DNA of 64,000 nt, taken from NCBI GenBank assembly GCA_023213395.1, contig CM041465.1, forward strand, positions 194,129,741-194,193,740, written 5' to 3'. Position numbers and translations under genes: made by a program. A model generated the notes under the pieces. It made no database searches. It was not told the DNA's origin and saw only the letters and a list, made by a program, of their open reading frames with translations. This document shows positions 10,644 through 21,095 of the stretch, piece by piece (within the stretch, counting starts at the first letter, position 1; the number at the start of each line of letters is the position of its first letter). Source of the stretch: Cycas panzhihuaensis (Eukaryota; Cycadophyta).

Positions 10644-11639
10644 TTATACTTCTAAAGAGGTTGAATATAATGGAAGGATTGCCATATATTTCATGCTTAG
10701 ATAATATTTGTAAAGGGTGAATGTATGGGAAGCATCATCACTATCCTTTTTCCCAAGATAATGCCTAGAGAGCTAAGAAGAAGATAGATCTTATACATAC
10801 ATATGTGATAGGTCCACTCCTAAATCCCTCAATATCAAGAGCTCGGTATACCTATATATACTTCCTAAAGAACAAGTCAGATGTATTTGATCACTTCGGT
10901 GACTAGAAAGTAATTGTTGAGAATGAAAATGAAAAGAAAATTAAGACATTATGAAGTGATAATGGTAAGTAATATAGTAATCATACATTTAATAAGTTCC
11001 ATCAAGATTATGGTATAAAATAGGAGTTTATAATCCCATATACCCCATAAAAAAATAATGCTATAGAAAGAAAGAATCATACCATGATGGAGATAGTAAG
11101 GTATATGGTACACTTTTAAAACTTACCATTGATATTTTGGGAAGAGGTTGTGGTGACTACTATATATATTCTAAACTAGGTACCTACTTAAGCATTTCAA
11201 AATATGATCCTTGAAGAAAAATAAACTAGTCATAAACCTGTCATTAGCCATTTAAAAACTTTTGGGTATGTTGGATATGCACACATCCTAGATGATAATC
11301 ATAAGAAGTTAGATCAAAAGAGTCTGAAGTGTATTTTTATGGGGTATTTAGATCAAATAAATCTTACAAACTATGGGATCCATAAGGGAGAAAAATTGTG
11401 ATTAGTTGGGATATCAAATTTAATGAGTTATCAATGTATCATGCTAAAAAATCATTAGAAGAGCTATTTTACCCTCTACTACTTCCATTCTTAGATTCAT
11501 TAAACAAAGAGAGCAATAAGCCAATCACTAGAATTCATGAGGAAGTAGGGTCGAGCAGAGTAAGTAATAGTGAGAAGCTATCACATGAAGAAGTACCTAC
11601 ATCACCAGATCCTTCTATACTGCTATGGGAAAGGAAGAC
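10644..11639 (+). pseudogene. H1 integrase (continuation)
   Basis: This is copia integrase in several frames: 'RARYTYIYFLKNKSDVFDHF' near 10840, 'KTL*SDNGK' near 10945 (second catalytic aspartate region), 'EFIIPYTP*KNNAIERKNHTM' near 11025 (the catalytic glutamate is kept in 'IERKNHT'), 'LPLIFWEEVV' near 11125, 'ISHLKTFGYVGYAHILDDNHKKLDQKS' near 11245, then the linker (open from 11398) up to the D insertion. Many TAG/TAA codons and frameshifts prevent function. The short minus-strand frame at 11535-11762 is antisense noise across the D junction. Confidence 0.8.
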
Positions 11640-11884
11640 TGTTACAGACCTTTTTTCGTAACTTGGAAAGATATCTAAGTTCAAGTCAATACAAGAGTAC
11701 ACTACAGAGAGTAAATAGTCAAAAGACCTATTAATATTGATTGAAAAGATAAGTGATGTCACATATTACATTTAGGGCCAAATTTATATGCATATTAGGC
11801 CCTTTCATTGAAGGTTGTGCCTTTTTAATAACATATATTTATTTATTAAATGATTAATTAAACCTTTTAAGGAGGTTCATAACA
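11640..11884 (-). repeat. 3' LTR of D
   Basis: It starts TGTTACAGACC and ends GGTTCATAACA on the + strand. It matches 15705-15948 with few differences and is bordered inside by the polypurine tract. Confidence 0.88.
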
Positions 11885-12149
11885 ATTCCTCCCTCTTAAG
11901 ATGTTTTACCTATGAAACATAGTCGAGCAATTACAGTCCCTTAAATGTATGTTGTTCTTCGTTGTAGTAGAGTCCATTAGGCAATTAGACAGATGTTGCA
12001 GGAATTTATTGGAAGATTCTTATGGTTGAAAATCTTACCTGTGTTTTTGGAGTGCTTGTGGTTTCTTCTTGAATTCTTTGCCCTAATTCTCATGTGGTAT
12101 GACTTTAGTTTTGTTTGATCTTTTTCTTGATAACGTGATGGTTCTTTCT

Positions 12150-12480
12150 TCTTTCTTAAATCATATAAATTGTTTATCCATATTTATTTCAAAGGTTCCA
12201 AGTGTATTAAGCCATTTACTACCTAATACAATATCTACACCTCTGACATCAACAACGTAGAAATTTTCTATAATGCTGATGTCATTTAACACGAGGTTAA
12301 GGTTCTTCATTATACCTTGGCCAGAGATTACCTATCTTCCTATAATAGTGACCTAGAAACGAGTCCTTAATGGGAATAACCTCAGTTGTTATGCACAGTT
12401 TGATCAATAAAATTATGTGTGCTACCTGAACCTCTCAAGATCATTACAACTTGATTTTTAATAGATCCTTGTAATTTTAA
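12150..12480 (-). pseudogene. D aspartic protease (Ty3/gypsy type)
   Basis: Minus-strand frames give 'MILRGSGSTHNFID' near 12440, where the family has LIDSGSTHNFI (the catalytic D appears changed to R/G context), then 'FYVVDVRGVDIVLGSKWLNTLG' split over stops near 12220-12270, corresponding to the conserved 'VVLG..WL..LG' block closing the flap and C-terminal psi-loop. This is the pepsin-like protease that would process Gag. In this family RT should follow, but here only about 250 bases separate it from the LTR, so the pol part is missing rather than mutated. Stops and frameshifts make it inactive. Confidence 0.75.
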
Positions 12481-12599
12481 GGTATTTAATTGATTAAAAC
12501 TACTCATAAATGATAGTGATATTTGAAAATGGTCATCCTCGAGATTACTATGGATTTCTTGATGTTCTACATGATAATAATTTCCTTGATTATTTCCTG

Positions 12600-13596
12600 A
12601 TCTTCTTCATCAATATTATCATCTAGTAGTATTATGATTGTATACAATTGGTTCTTTTGACATATATACCTAGGTTCCTACTTCTCCTCACGTCTAAAGC
12701 ATAGGTTTCTTCTTCTTAACTCTTCTTGTTCTGTTTTTATTTTTTGAATGATTGGTTTGGCATGTCGATTAGATTGATTGACAATTGTTTATGATGAACA
12801 CTTGGTAAAGGATTATGTCAACCTGGTGGAGGAATATAAAGGTTCGTGCTAGTTTTGCATAAGGCATTATGTTTATCTTCATGTATCTTAGATAATTGTA
12901 TTGCCTTGTTAAGATCCTTTGGTTCTTGAATTTTAACATCATCTTGGATCTATGTTATCAGACCATCTATATATAATTGGATGAGTCAATTAGTCAGGAT
13001 ATCTTCTATCACATAGCTTAACCTCATAAATATTACACTGTATTCTTCCACAGAACTAGTTTACTTTAATTTTCATAACTCACAATAATAATCGCGATTA
13101 GGTATAGTTTCAAATCGCTTAATGAATAAATGCATGAATTCTTTCTAGGTTGGTAGTTGATCTCAGAATGAAGTTCGCTCGAGACACTGCCACCATTCAC
13201 ATGCTCTTCCATCCATGTGCAGGGTGGCTAAAGAGACTTGCTCTAGTGGGTCAATTTCTACTAAACGAAAGTAATTTTCTATATGTTAGATCCACACACT
13301 TAGTTCATATGATTTTTATTCAATGTTGAAGCGTGGTATCATAATTTTTTATTTTTTTGTGATTGTATATTTTATAGGAAATTAAAGTATACTTGAAAAC
13401 CTACAATCTTTTGTTCCTCAGGGGTTAGATTGCAATACTCATTAAGATATTTTCTGATAGCTTCATTATCATTATTAATTGGAGTCATTTGGGGACTTGA
13501 ATAATTTTCAATTGTCTGATTTTTGATATGAGACTACCGACTCATGGCTTCATCTTCAGAATCTCGAATAATTACGTCTTCTTTCCTGTTCGCCAT
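12600..13596 (-). pseudogene. D gag (Ty3/gypsy type)
   Basis: The start is chosen at minus-strand ATG 13596 (MANRKEDVIIRDSEDEAM...), the first in-frame methionine before recognisable Gag. Conserved blocks are 'EVSLATLHMDG'-like residues near 13235, 'CEWWQCLER' near 13180 (the W-W-Q Retrotrans_gag signature), 'FMHLFIKRFETIPNRDYYCEL' split near 13095-13140, 'YSVIFMRLSYVIEDIL' near 13010, and 'PKDLNKAIQLSKIHEDKHN' near 12880. A C-terminal zinc knuckle near 12670-12710 is decayed (CFRREEK*EPRYIC). Gag would package the RNA; here TAG/TAA stops and frameshifts break it. Confidence 0.78.
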
Positions 13597-14949
13597 TATG
13601 ATTGTCAATTTGTCCAAAATCTGATGTAAAATATGATTTAAGAGAGCATTTGATGTCTAAATTACTTCATGGACTACTTGAGTAATTGGTTCAATGATGT
13701 CCTTTTAGATGGTGTTGTCTACCATATCTTCCATATTCATTACTTTAATAACTATATATGTACGGTTCCACTGCTCAACTTTCATGATTAGGCTATTAGA
13801 GAAAGTAGATAGTGTATGGTTTCTCTTATTTACTTCTTTGGTTTCTTTTGGTGTATAAATCTCATAAAAACTTTAATATTCTGAAATAATATTTTAGTCT
13901 TTGTTATCGTCATGCTTGATATTATAAATCCCTTTTGTCTTTGTTATTATTCTTAATAATGTGTTAGTCTATGGTTTGTTGGACTTGAGATATCAACCAA
14001 CCTTGTTAGATTGATATCTTTTTATAATTCCTTGAAAGAAGGTGTAAATATTATAATAAGAATATTCTCTTATGAACTTGTAAATATTCCTTAAGTTCAC
14101 TATGTTATTTATGTACTAAATATTACCAAGTTGCTTTGACTCTTTAATGTATTAGTCGATATATAACTTGTTTGAAGCTATAGCTTCACACATATATTAA
14201 CACGATATTTATTGCAACTAAATACTCTCACAAACTATTCCACCTTATTTAAATTTGTTGAGGTAACAACTATTTGTCTTAAGGTATATTTACTTTCCAC
14301 AAGACATATTGATTTATTCTTCAATACAGTATATTTTTGTTGTTGAATTGAATAATACTATTAAATACCCTTGTAACAATGTATATGAACTAGCCAAATA
14401 GTTGATCAATGCACAATATAGAGATCACTTTATACACTATACAATATATAATATTGTAGTGACTAATATTGATATTGTTGGCGATGTGACAAGCTTATTT
14501 ATACTCAACGATTTATATCAGTGTCTTGAATGTCTTATTAATGATGCTTTTAACGATGTGTATATATATATTTATATATATTGGTGTAATGAAAGATCAG
14601 TTTGGTATCAAACGCTAGTTAAAGCTATTTTTTAGTACTCCACATTGACGTTTTCTAGTATTGATGCAACCACTGCTTACACCTTAACATTGATATATAA
14701 CTTTGCATAGAATATAATGCAACAGTAGGTTAAATATGGCAGAAGTTGGAATCTATGTGGATGGTTGTAAGGGTATAACCAAGTGTTAGCGTGATTGATA
14801 AGTAGTCACTCAACAACTCTATTTCCTTAGCTACATCAAATTATATGCGTTGTTATTATATATAATTATGGCACTAATGATTGACTATTTTCCATCAGCT
14901 ATTTTGATTTCTTTTTTTCTTTTTTTCTTTTTTTAATCATCTGGTTGTG

Positions 14950-14987
<38 letters not shown>

Positions 14988-15690
14988 TGAATCAGAATAG
15001 ATGTTTCAAATGAGGCAGTAATGAATGAGACTTTGAGTGATGACAATATGAATAACATCTTTAAATACAACTGTAATCAAATGGCAATGTTGAATAGAAT
15101 ATTAATATTCACACTATTATTAGAGACAATTTGTAGATTAAAATATAAATATGATGTAGTGGAGGAGTGTGTTTTAATATGTAGATCTGGCACTATCTTT
15201 ACGCTTTTAGTCTTAGTCTCGGTAGTAAAGTTTTTCTTTGTTATCTTCTTGTGAGTGAAATATATAGGTATGATTATGCTGGAGGATGATAGGCAGTCAA
15301 CCCTATTTCTTGGTACACTACCAAAAACTATTATTAGAGAGAGCCATATATGGAAGAGGAATGGAAAAGCAACATATTACCATTCAAAACCAATCCATAC
15401 ATTTCATTATGACACCCTTAATTATGCTCTAAAGTATAGATCGCCCACCTAATGACAATGATTCTATGGGTACTTTGATTTGGAAAACATTTGGTGATGA
15501 CGTAAATCTACTAGCTGGCCTTTTTTTATTAACTTTGTTATCACATCATGGAGAAACATAAATCCTAGTCTATGAGCAATGCTTGTTTGATGGTAGTTGT
15601 TCCCAGCCAATGCAAAGTATATTTTCTTAAGATAGATTATTGCACAATATCACTAGAATCCAGAGTAAATTTTCACAGGGCAGAAAGGTT
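13597..15690 (-). other. Untranslated leader of D
   Basis: Between gag and the primer site is about 2.1 kb without a recognisable domain. It is AT-rich, with a (TA)n tract at 14951-14983 and short TA runs near 14560-14580. Small + strand frames at 14402-14635, 15021-15254 and 15255-15452 have low-complexity composition and no family resemblance, so I do not call them genes. Confidence 0.6.
14951..14983. repeat. (TA)n microsatellite
   Basis: About 16 uninterrupted TA units in the leader of element D. Confidence 0.95.
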
Positions 15691-15702
15691 GCTCTGATAC
15701 CA
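15691..15702 (-). other. Primer-binding site of D
   Basis: The + strand gctctgatacca is the exact reverse complement of TGGTATCAGAGC, two bases inside the 5' LTR. The gypsy element therefore uses the same primer tRNA as the copia elements around it. Confidence 0.85.
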
Positions 15703-15704
15703 CT

Positions 15705-15948
15705 TGTTACAGACCTTTTTCTGTAACTTGGAAAGATAGCCAAGTTCAAGTCAGTACAAGAGCGCGCTATAGAGAGTAAATAGTCAAAAGACCAATTAAT
15801 ATTGATTAAAAAGATAAGTGATGTCACATATTACATTTAGGGCTAAATTTATATGCATATTGGGCCCTTCATGGAAGGTTGTGGCTTTTCAATAACACCT
15901 ATTTGTTTATTAAATGATTAATTAAACCCTTTAAGGAGGTTCATGATA
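15705..15948 (-). repeat. 5' LTR of D
   Basis: It starts TGTTACAGACC and ends GGTTCATGATA, where the partner has GGTTCATAACA. It aligns throughout with 11640-11884. Confidence 0.87.
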
Positions 15949-15953
15949 AATAT

Positions 15954-16503
15954 GATTTAGGATTCCAGAGTGGCAATGCATATCCTTACTGATGAGAGGA
16001 GAATAAGAAGTTAATATACTGATCAAACTCTATTGGTAGACACTAATAACTCTAATGATCCTAATTTATATAATGAAGTGGAAGATGATCCATGATGGAG
16101 AGTTGTAATATAAGAGGAGTAAAGTTCTCTCATGAAGAATGACACCTAGGATTTGATTCCACTCCCTCTAACAAAGAACTTTATTGGATGTAAGTAGGTC
16201 TATAAGACTAAGTTTTATTTAGATAGAGAGGTGGACAAGTTCAAGGCTAGACTTATCGCTTAATGGTCTAAACAAAAGGAAGAAATTGATTATGAGGAGA
16301 CATTTGTACTAGTCTCTAAGATAATAATGGTCTATTTGATCATTTCCTTAGTAGTCACTTATGGTTGGGAGTTACACCAAATAGATTCCAAGTTCACATT
16401 TCTTAATAGAGATATAAAAGAGGAGATTTATATGTCACAACCTTTGGGATTCATTAAGGAAAGCTAGGAGCATCTTGTATGCCAGTTGAAGTAATCACTC
16501 TAT
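15954..16503 (+). pseudogene. H1 linker and N-terminal half of reverse transcriptase
   Basis: After the D insertion the H1 polyprotein resumes: linker, then the RVT_2 (copia RT) start 'LPLTKNFIGCK*VYKTKF' near 16165, 'DKFKARLIA*W' near 16230, 'YEETFVLVSKI' near 16290, 'ELHQIDSKFTFLNRDIKEE' near 16370 and 'IYMSQPLGFIKES*EHLVCQLK*SLY' up to the C insertion at 16504. In-frame TAG codons sit where tryptophan, glutamine or arginine are usual. The missing C-terminal half continues at 24951. Confidence 0.85.
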
Positions 16504-16861
16504 TGATGGTTGTAGAGTAGTAGAGTGGGACTACAACGGTAAGTGCATCTTGATTTAGCAATAATCTCTGAATCAATGGTAGTGTTGAAAACCACCAGAG
16601 AGGTATTCCCACCCCATTTATAGGAATTTTGAGGAGGGAACAAGTGCCTCAACCTGACTTACATGTTAGCCAAGAATAATTTAAATTAATATTAAAAAAT
16701 TATAATTAATAAATAAAACACATACCTTAATGATACTGTGTCAGCTTATGGTGCCTTTAGGTGGCTAATACATGGATTGAGGCGCCCTAGGGAGTCCTAA
16801 AGGTGGCTTTAGAGGGCCCTAGGTGCATATCTCCTTAGGCACATTGGGGTTTATCCCAACA
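16504..16861 (-). repeat. 3' LTR of C
   Basis: It starts TGATGGTTGTAGAG and ends TTATCCCAACA on the + strand, next to the polypurine tract and matching 24588-24945. It contains GC-richer 'ctttaggtggctaatacatgg' like blocks repeated in variant form within the LTR. Confidence 0.92.
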
Positions 16862-16870
16862 TTCTCCCCC

Positions 16871-18420
16871 ATAATGCCCAATGTGAATGACTCCCAAACT
16901 TTCTCTAAATTTCTAGAATTTGATTTTTCCCAAAGCCTTTGTAAATATGTCTACTATCTAATCTTCAATGTTCAAATAGGCTAACTTAATTTCTTCTACT
17001 TGTACTAGTTCTTGAATGAAATGATATTGAGTCTCAATGTGTTTTATTCTGCTTTGGAAGATTGAATTCTTTACCATTTGGATGGTGCTCTAATTGTTCC
17101 ACTAAATTTTGGTGGGACCTTATTTTTTAATCTAGAAATCATTTAATAGTCTTCTCAACTAAACTTACTCATATGCACCTACTACTGCTACTTTATATTC
17201 TACCTATGTTGTGGATAAGGAGATTGTGTTCTACTTCTTTGTGCTCCATGCTATTGCTGTTGATCCCATACTAAATATATAAATTATTGTAGATATTCTA
17301 TCATCAATATCTGCTACCCAATCTAAATCTGTATGGCCAATCAATTGAAATTTTAGGGAAGCTTTCTAATATAGCCAAAACTTTGGAGTTATTTTAAGAT
17401 ATCTAAGGATTCTCTTAGTTGCTTGCCAATGAGAGGTCTTTGGATCTTACATGAAACTAGATACAACACTAACTGAGCGTGTTATATCTAGTTAGGTGGA
17501 TGTCAAATATATTAAACTGCCAATAAGTTGTCTATAGAGTGTTGGATCAACTGAAGTAGAGTCATCTATCTTGGAGAGTTTGATTCCTATTTCAGCTGGG
17601 GTTGCCAATGGTTTATAGTTTATCATTCTAAATTTTTGTAGAAGGTCCAATGTATATTTATGTTAGGAGATGAAAATTCCTTTTTTGTCTTGCCAAACTT
17701 CCAATCCTAGGAAGTAATAAGTCCCAAATCTGTCATCTTAAATTCTTTTCACATAGCATCATTGAATAGATACAAGAGATGGGAGTCATTTTCAGTATAT
17801 ACAAGGTCTTCCACATAAAGACCTACAATTAAGATTGAACTCCCTTTGATTTGGATATACAAATTAGGGTCTTCTTGAGATCTTTTAAACCCTTGATCTC
17901 TAAAATATTTATTTATGCAAGAATACCAAACCCTAAGTACTTGTTTTAGACTATAAAGCACCTTTTTTAGTTTATACACTTTGTTCTCTTCCCCCCTACT
18001 TCAAAACTGAGGGGTTGAGTGATATAGATGTCTTCTTTGATGTAGTCATTTAGGAAGGCACTTTTGACATCCATTTAATAAACTTTCTAACCCATTTGGG
18101 ATACTAGACTCATCATCATTATGACAAATTCCATCCTAGCAATAGGGAAAAAAGTTTCCATATAGTCTATGCTTTCTTTTTAAGAATACCCTTTTGCAAC
18201 CAATCTAGCCTTATACTTGTCAATGGAGCTATCTAAACAAAACTTGGTCTTATAGACCCATTTTATACCAATAGCCTTTCTCTTTGAGGGTAAATCAACT
18301 AGCTCTTATGTGTTATTCTTAACAATGGAGTTACATTTATCTTCCATAGCTTTTTACCAGTATTCATGTTAATTAGCCTCAACAAAGGTTTGAGGCTCAT
18401 GAGTCTCCAAGACCTTGCTC
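16871..18420 (-). pseudogene. C reverse transcriptase and RNase H
   Basis: Read on the minus strand, the region before RT ends near 18370 ('PQTFVEAN', 'KLWKINVTPLL'), then RT follows: 'KAFLNDYIKEDIYITQPLSF'-like residues near 18030, 'LKKVLYSLKQVLRVWYSCI' (about 17970) and 'IVGLYVEDLVYTENDSHLLYL' near 17810. The catalytic YVDD is YVED (17806-17817), keeping one aspartate and swapping the other for glutamate. RNase H runs through 17640-16900 and ends in 'DIFTKALGKIKF'-like residues near 16930. RT would copy the genomic RNA and RNase H would remove it. Stops break the frame. The minus-strand frame 17749-17979 is the longest open RT piece. Confidence 0.82.
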
Positions 18421-20127
18421 ATTAGGGCAAAGTTAATCTTATGTAGGCGCGTGGATCTTTGATTACTATCCAAGATGTTGCCCAAGTTATGATTTCGATG
18501 AACCCATTTTGGTAGGTATTGTGGTGGAGGTTGAGATGAAGTTCCCTCCCCACTAGGTTCATGGATGCTTCTCCTAGAATCAAACATAAAAGGTACATAT
18601 TTGGATTTAGAAGATGTATCAAACTTTATTGCAACCTCATTTTTCTTTTCTTAATTATCTTTATAGTAAGTATCTTCATGAAATTAACATCCCTACTTAA
18701 CATGACTTTTCTTGATTTGGGATCATATACCTTATATGACTTAGAAGTTTTACTATAGCCAAGGAAGATACATTTGACACTATGGTCATCTAATTTTGAT
18801 CTTCTTTGATTAGGAATGTGAGCATAGGTAAGACATATGAATACTCTAAGATGATATATGCTTGGTTTGTAACTAGTCTAAGCTTCTTCTAAAGTTTTCC
18901 ACCTAAGGGTTTTGGTGGAGCATCTATTGAGTAAATAAATAGTTGTGTGAACTACTTCAGCTTAAAACTCGTGCCCTAAATTCTTGTCTTTAAGAATACA
19001 CCTTGCCATTTCGACTATAGTTCAATTTTTCCTTTTCACTACACTATTTTGTTATGAGATATAGGGTTTACTGAATTATTTTCTAATTCCATGGTATACA
19101 CAATAATCTTCAAATGCATTGGAGGTAAACTCTCCCCTATTATTTGATCTTAGGGATAGAAATTTATTTCCACTTTGTCTCTTTACAAAGGTTTTGAAGT
19201 CAACAAAGTATTGGAAGGCATCTGATTTATACTTAAGGAAGAACACCCATGTCTTCCTTGTGAAGTCATCAATGAAAGTGATAAAGTATTTTACACCTGC
19301 TAGTGAATGAGTGTTTATAGGCCCACAAATGTCTATATATACTAGTTGGAGAGGACTTGATACTCGATGACTATAATCCAGAAAGATTTCTCTATGGTGT
19401 TTCCCAAGGAGACACCCTTCACATAAGTTTTTATTTACATCAATGTGTGGTAAACCATTGACCATGTCCATCTATTTCATAAGAATCAAACTATTATAGT
19501 TGAGATAGACAAACCTTATATTCCATAAGTTACTATCCAAGCTAGCTAAAGTTCTTAGGACATATGTGTCTAAAGGAATAAGTGTAAGTTTGAACAAGTG
19601 ATCATTAGTTATTTTTCCTTTAGCAATAACAACTTTATTTCTCCTTTTGTAATTTATAACACATTCACCATTGTCAAAAATCACTTTATAGTCCTGTCCC
19701 ATCATCTACCCTACTGATAACAAGTTCTTCCTTAGAGTTGGGACATACTAGACATCATCTAGATATCTATATTCTTCTATATTCATCATCAAGGCTATAT
19801 TACCTCTCCGAACTGATTCATGGGAGGTATTATCTCTAAACATAATTGATCATTTTCTATTTTTGTCCAAAGTATGAAATAAGTGTTCTTTATGAGTCAT
19901 ATGAGTTAAGTATCCCAAATCAATGTACCAACTATCATCTTCTTCCTCCTTAGCAATGAAACTAGATAGGAACAACCTATTATTGTCCTTTGACTCAAAT
20001 GTATTATGGGCATATCCTCTAGTAGGTGGTCCATGTTTTGAGAAATATTTATCTTCATTATGGCCACTTCTATGGCAATATATATAATATAGTGGATCTT
20101 TCCTTCCATAACTTAAGCTCTTGCTTC
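18420..20127 (-). pseudogene. C zinc knuckle, protease and integrase
   Basis: From right to left on the minus strand: a zinc knuckle near 20070-20100 (CHRSGHNEDKY, last Cys changed to Tyr), protease near 19915 ('DDSWYIDLGYLTHM', with DSG changed to DLG), a pre-integrase region (19472-19705 open), then integrase open at 19076-19471 with 'CEGCLLGKHHREIF' zinc residues, 'VYIDICGP' (first D), 'ITFIDDFTRKTWVFFLK', and 'LRSNNRGEF' where the family has LRTDNGGEF, so the second catalytic aspartate is N. 'QNSVVKRKN*TIVEMARC' near 19030 replaces NGVAERKNRT, losing the catalytic E. Two of three DDE residues are therefore gone. Confidence 0.85.
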
Positions 20128-21095
20128 TTAGATGAGATCAATCAATATTGGAGGATCTCCCACTTTCTTCATAAGGTTGAGAAGGGTTGTCTCTTTGTCT
20201 ATTTTCATAATATTCTTAATTGGACCTTGAAGATTAAGGGTTTCCTTGATAATTGGGACAACAAGTATGACCCTCAAACTGTCTCTTTTAGTTTGTATGC
20301 CTTGGAGGGTTCTCATTCTGTTGGTGTCCTCCTTACCTCCTTTAATGAGGGTTTGATATTTTGGAGGATCTTGCCTAGTATCCCTTCTAGGGTTCTTAAC
20401 CCTTCTTCTTTGAGGTGATTCTTTGGACCTTGATGTTTTAGCTTGATAATTGGATTGGATATGAGCCTTTGTGGTAAAGGCATATTCTAGTGACTCATTG
20501 GCACTTTGTTGTTCCTCTATGGACATAAACATAACAATAAGTTATTCTACTTTTAATGTGCTTAGATGTTTTGAGATATTTATACTAGTGGCAATCATTT
20601 CAAAGCATCTAACTGTACCAATACATCTAAGGATTCATTCAACTATCCTTTGTTCTGTTAGGGTATCTCCAAGAGATCTCATTTGATTCACTATGTCTTA
20701 TACTTTAGTCATAAACTCTATTATAGATTCGGTGGGCATCATGTGTAAGTTTTCAACTTGCTTCTAAGATTTTGAAGTTTGGAAGAGGCTGCTCCTTCAT
20801 ATATTAACTGTATATCCCAAGCTTCATTTGATTTGATGGAGTCACTAACACGAGGGAATACGTGATTTTCAAGTGCAAAAAAAATAAATACCAAGGCTTC
20901 ATTATCCTTCTTAATATTTTCCTTTTAGGTGGTTTTTTTTACATCAGATGGATTTTGACCTAATTTATTATATCTTGTCTTCATAATTTCCCACATTTTA
21001 TTAGCTATGAGGATGGGTCTCACCCTCCTACTCTAATTTAAGAAATTATTTCCATCAAAATTAGGAATGATCATGTTGCCAAAACTGGAAGCCAT
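20128..21095 (-). pseudogene. C gag
   Basis: The start is at minus-strand ATG 21095, reading MASSFGNMIIPNFDGNNFLN, typical of the copia Gag (UBN2 family) N-terminus 'IPKFDG.NY..W'. It continues with 'WEIMKTRYNKLGQNPSD' near 20990, 'FALENHVFPRVSDSIKSNEAWDI' near 20830-20880, 'LRSKL' and 'IVNQMRSLGDTLTEQRIVE' near 20660, and 'FEMIATSINISKHLSTLKVE' near 20560. The last third (20128-20532) is open and highly charged. Stops at several W/Q/R positions disable it. Confidence 0.83.

Larger units (their letters stand above)
11640..15948 (-). mobile_element. D: gag-protease-only Ty3/gypsy element inserted in H1
   Basis: The two LTRs (11640-11884, 15705-15948) are about 245 bp, with TGTTACAG starts. 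A minus-strand primer site lies at 15691-15702, and a purine tract (plus strand ctccctctt, about 11889-11897) borders the left LTR. The flanks are AAGAC and AATAT, which is only a decayed target duplication at best. Inside are a Ty3-type gag and an aspartic protease, but RT, RNase H and integrase are absent: the protease ends within a few hundred bases of the LTR. This is the layout described for non-autonomous terminal-repeat elements with a GAG domain (TR-GAG). Confidence 0.82.

Noticed and set aside
15021-15452. Two consecutive + strand frames of 77 and 65 codons
   Set aside because: They lie in the untranslated leader of D, antisense to the element, with no motif and different frames.
20026-20418. 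130-codon + strand open frame
   Set aside because: It is antisense to the C gag and zinc-knuckle region, which has clear family motifs on the minus strand.
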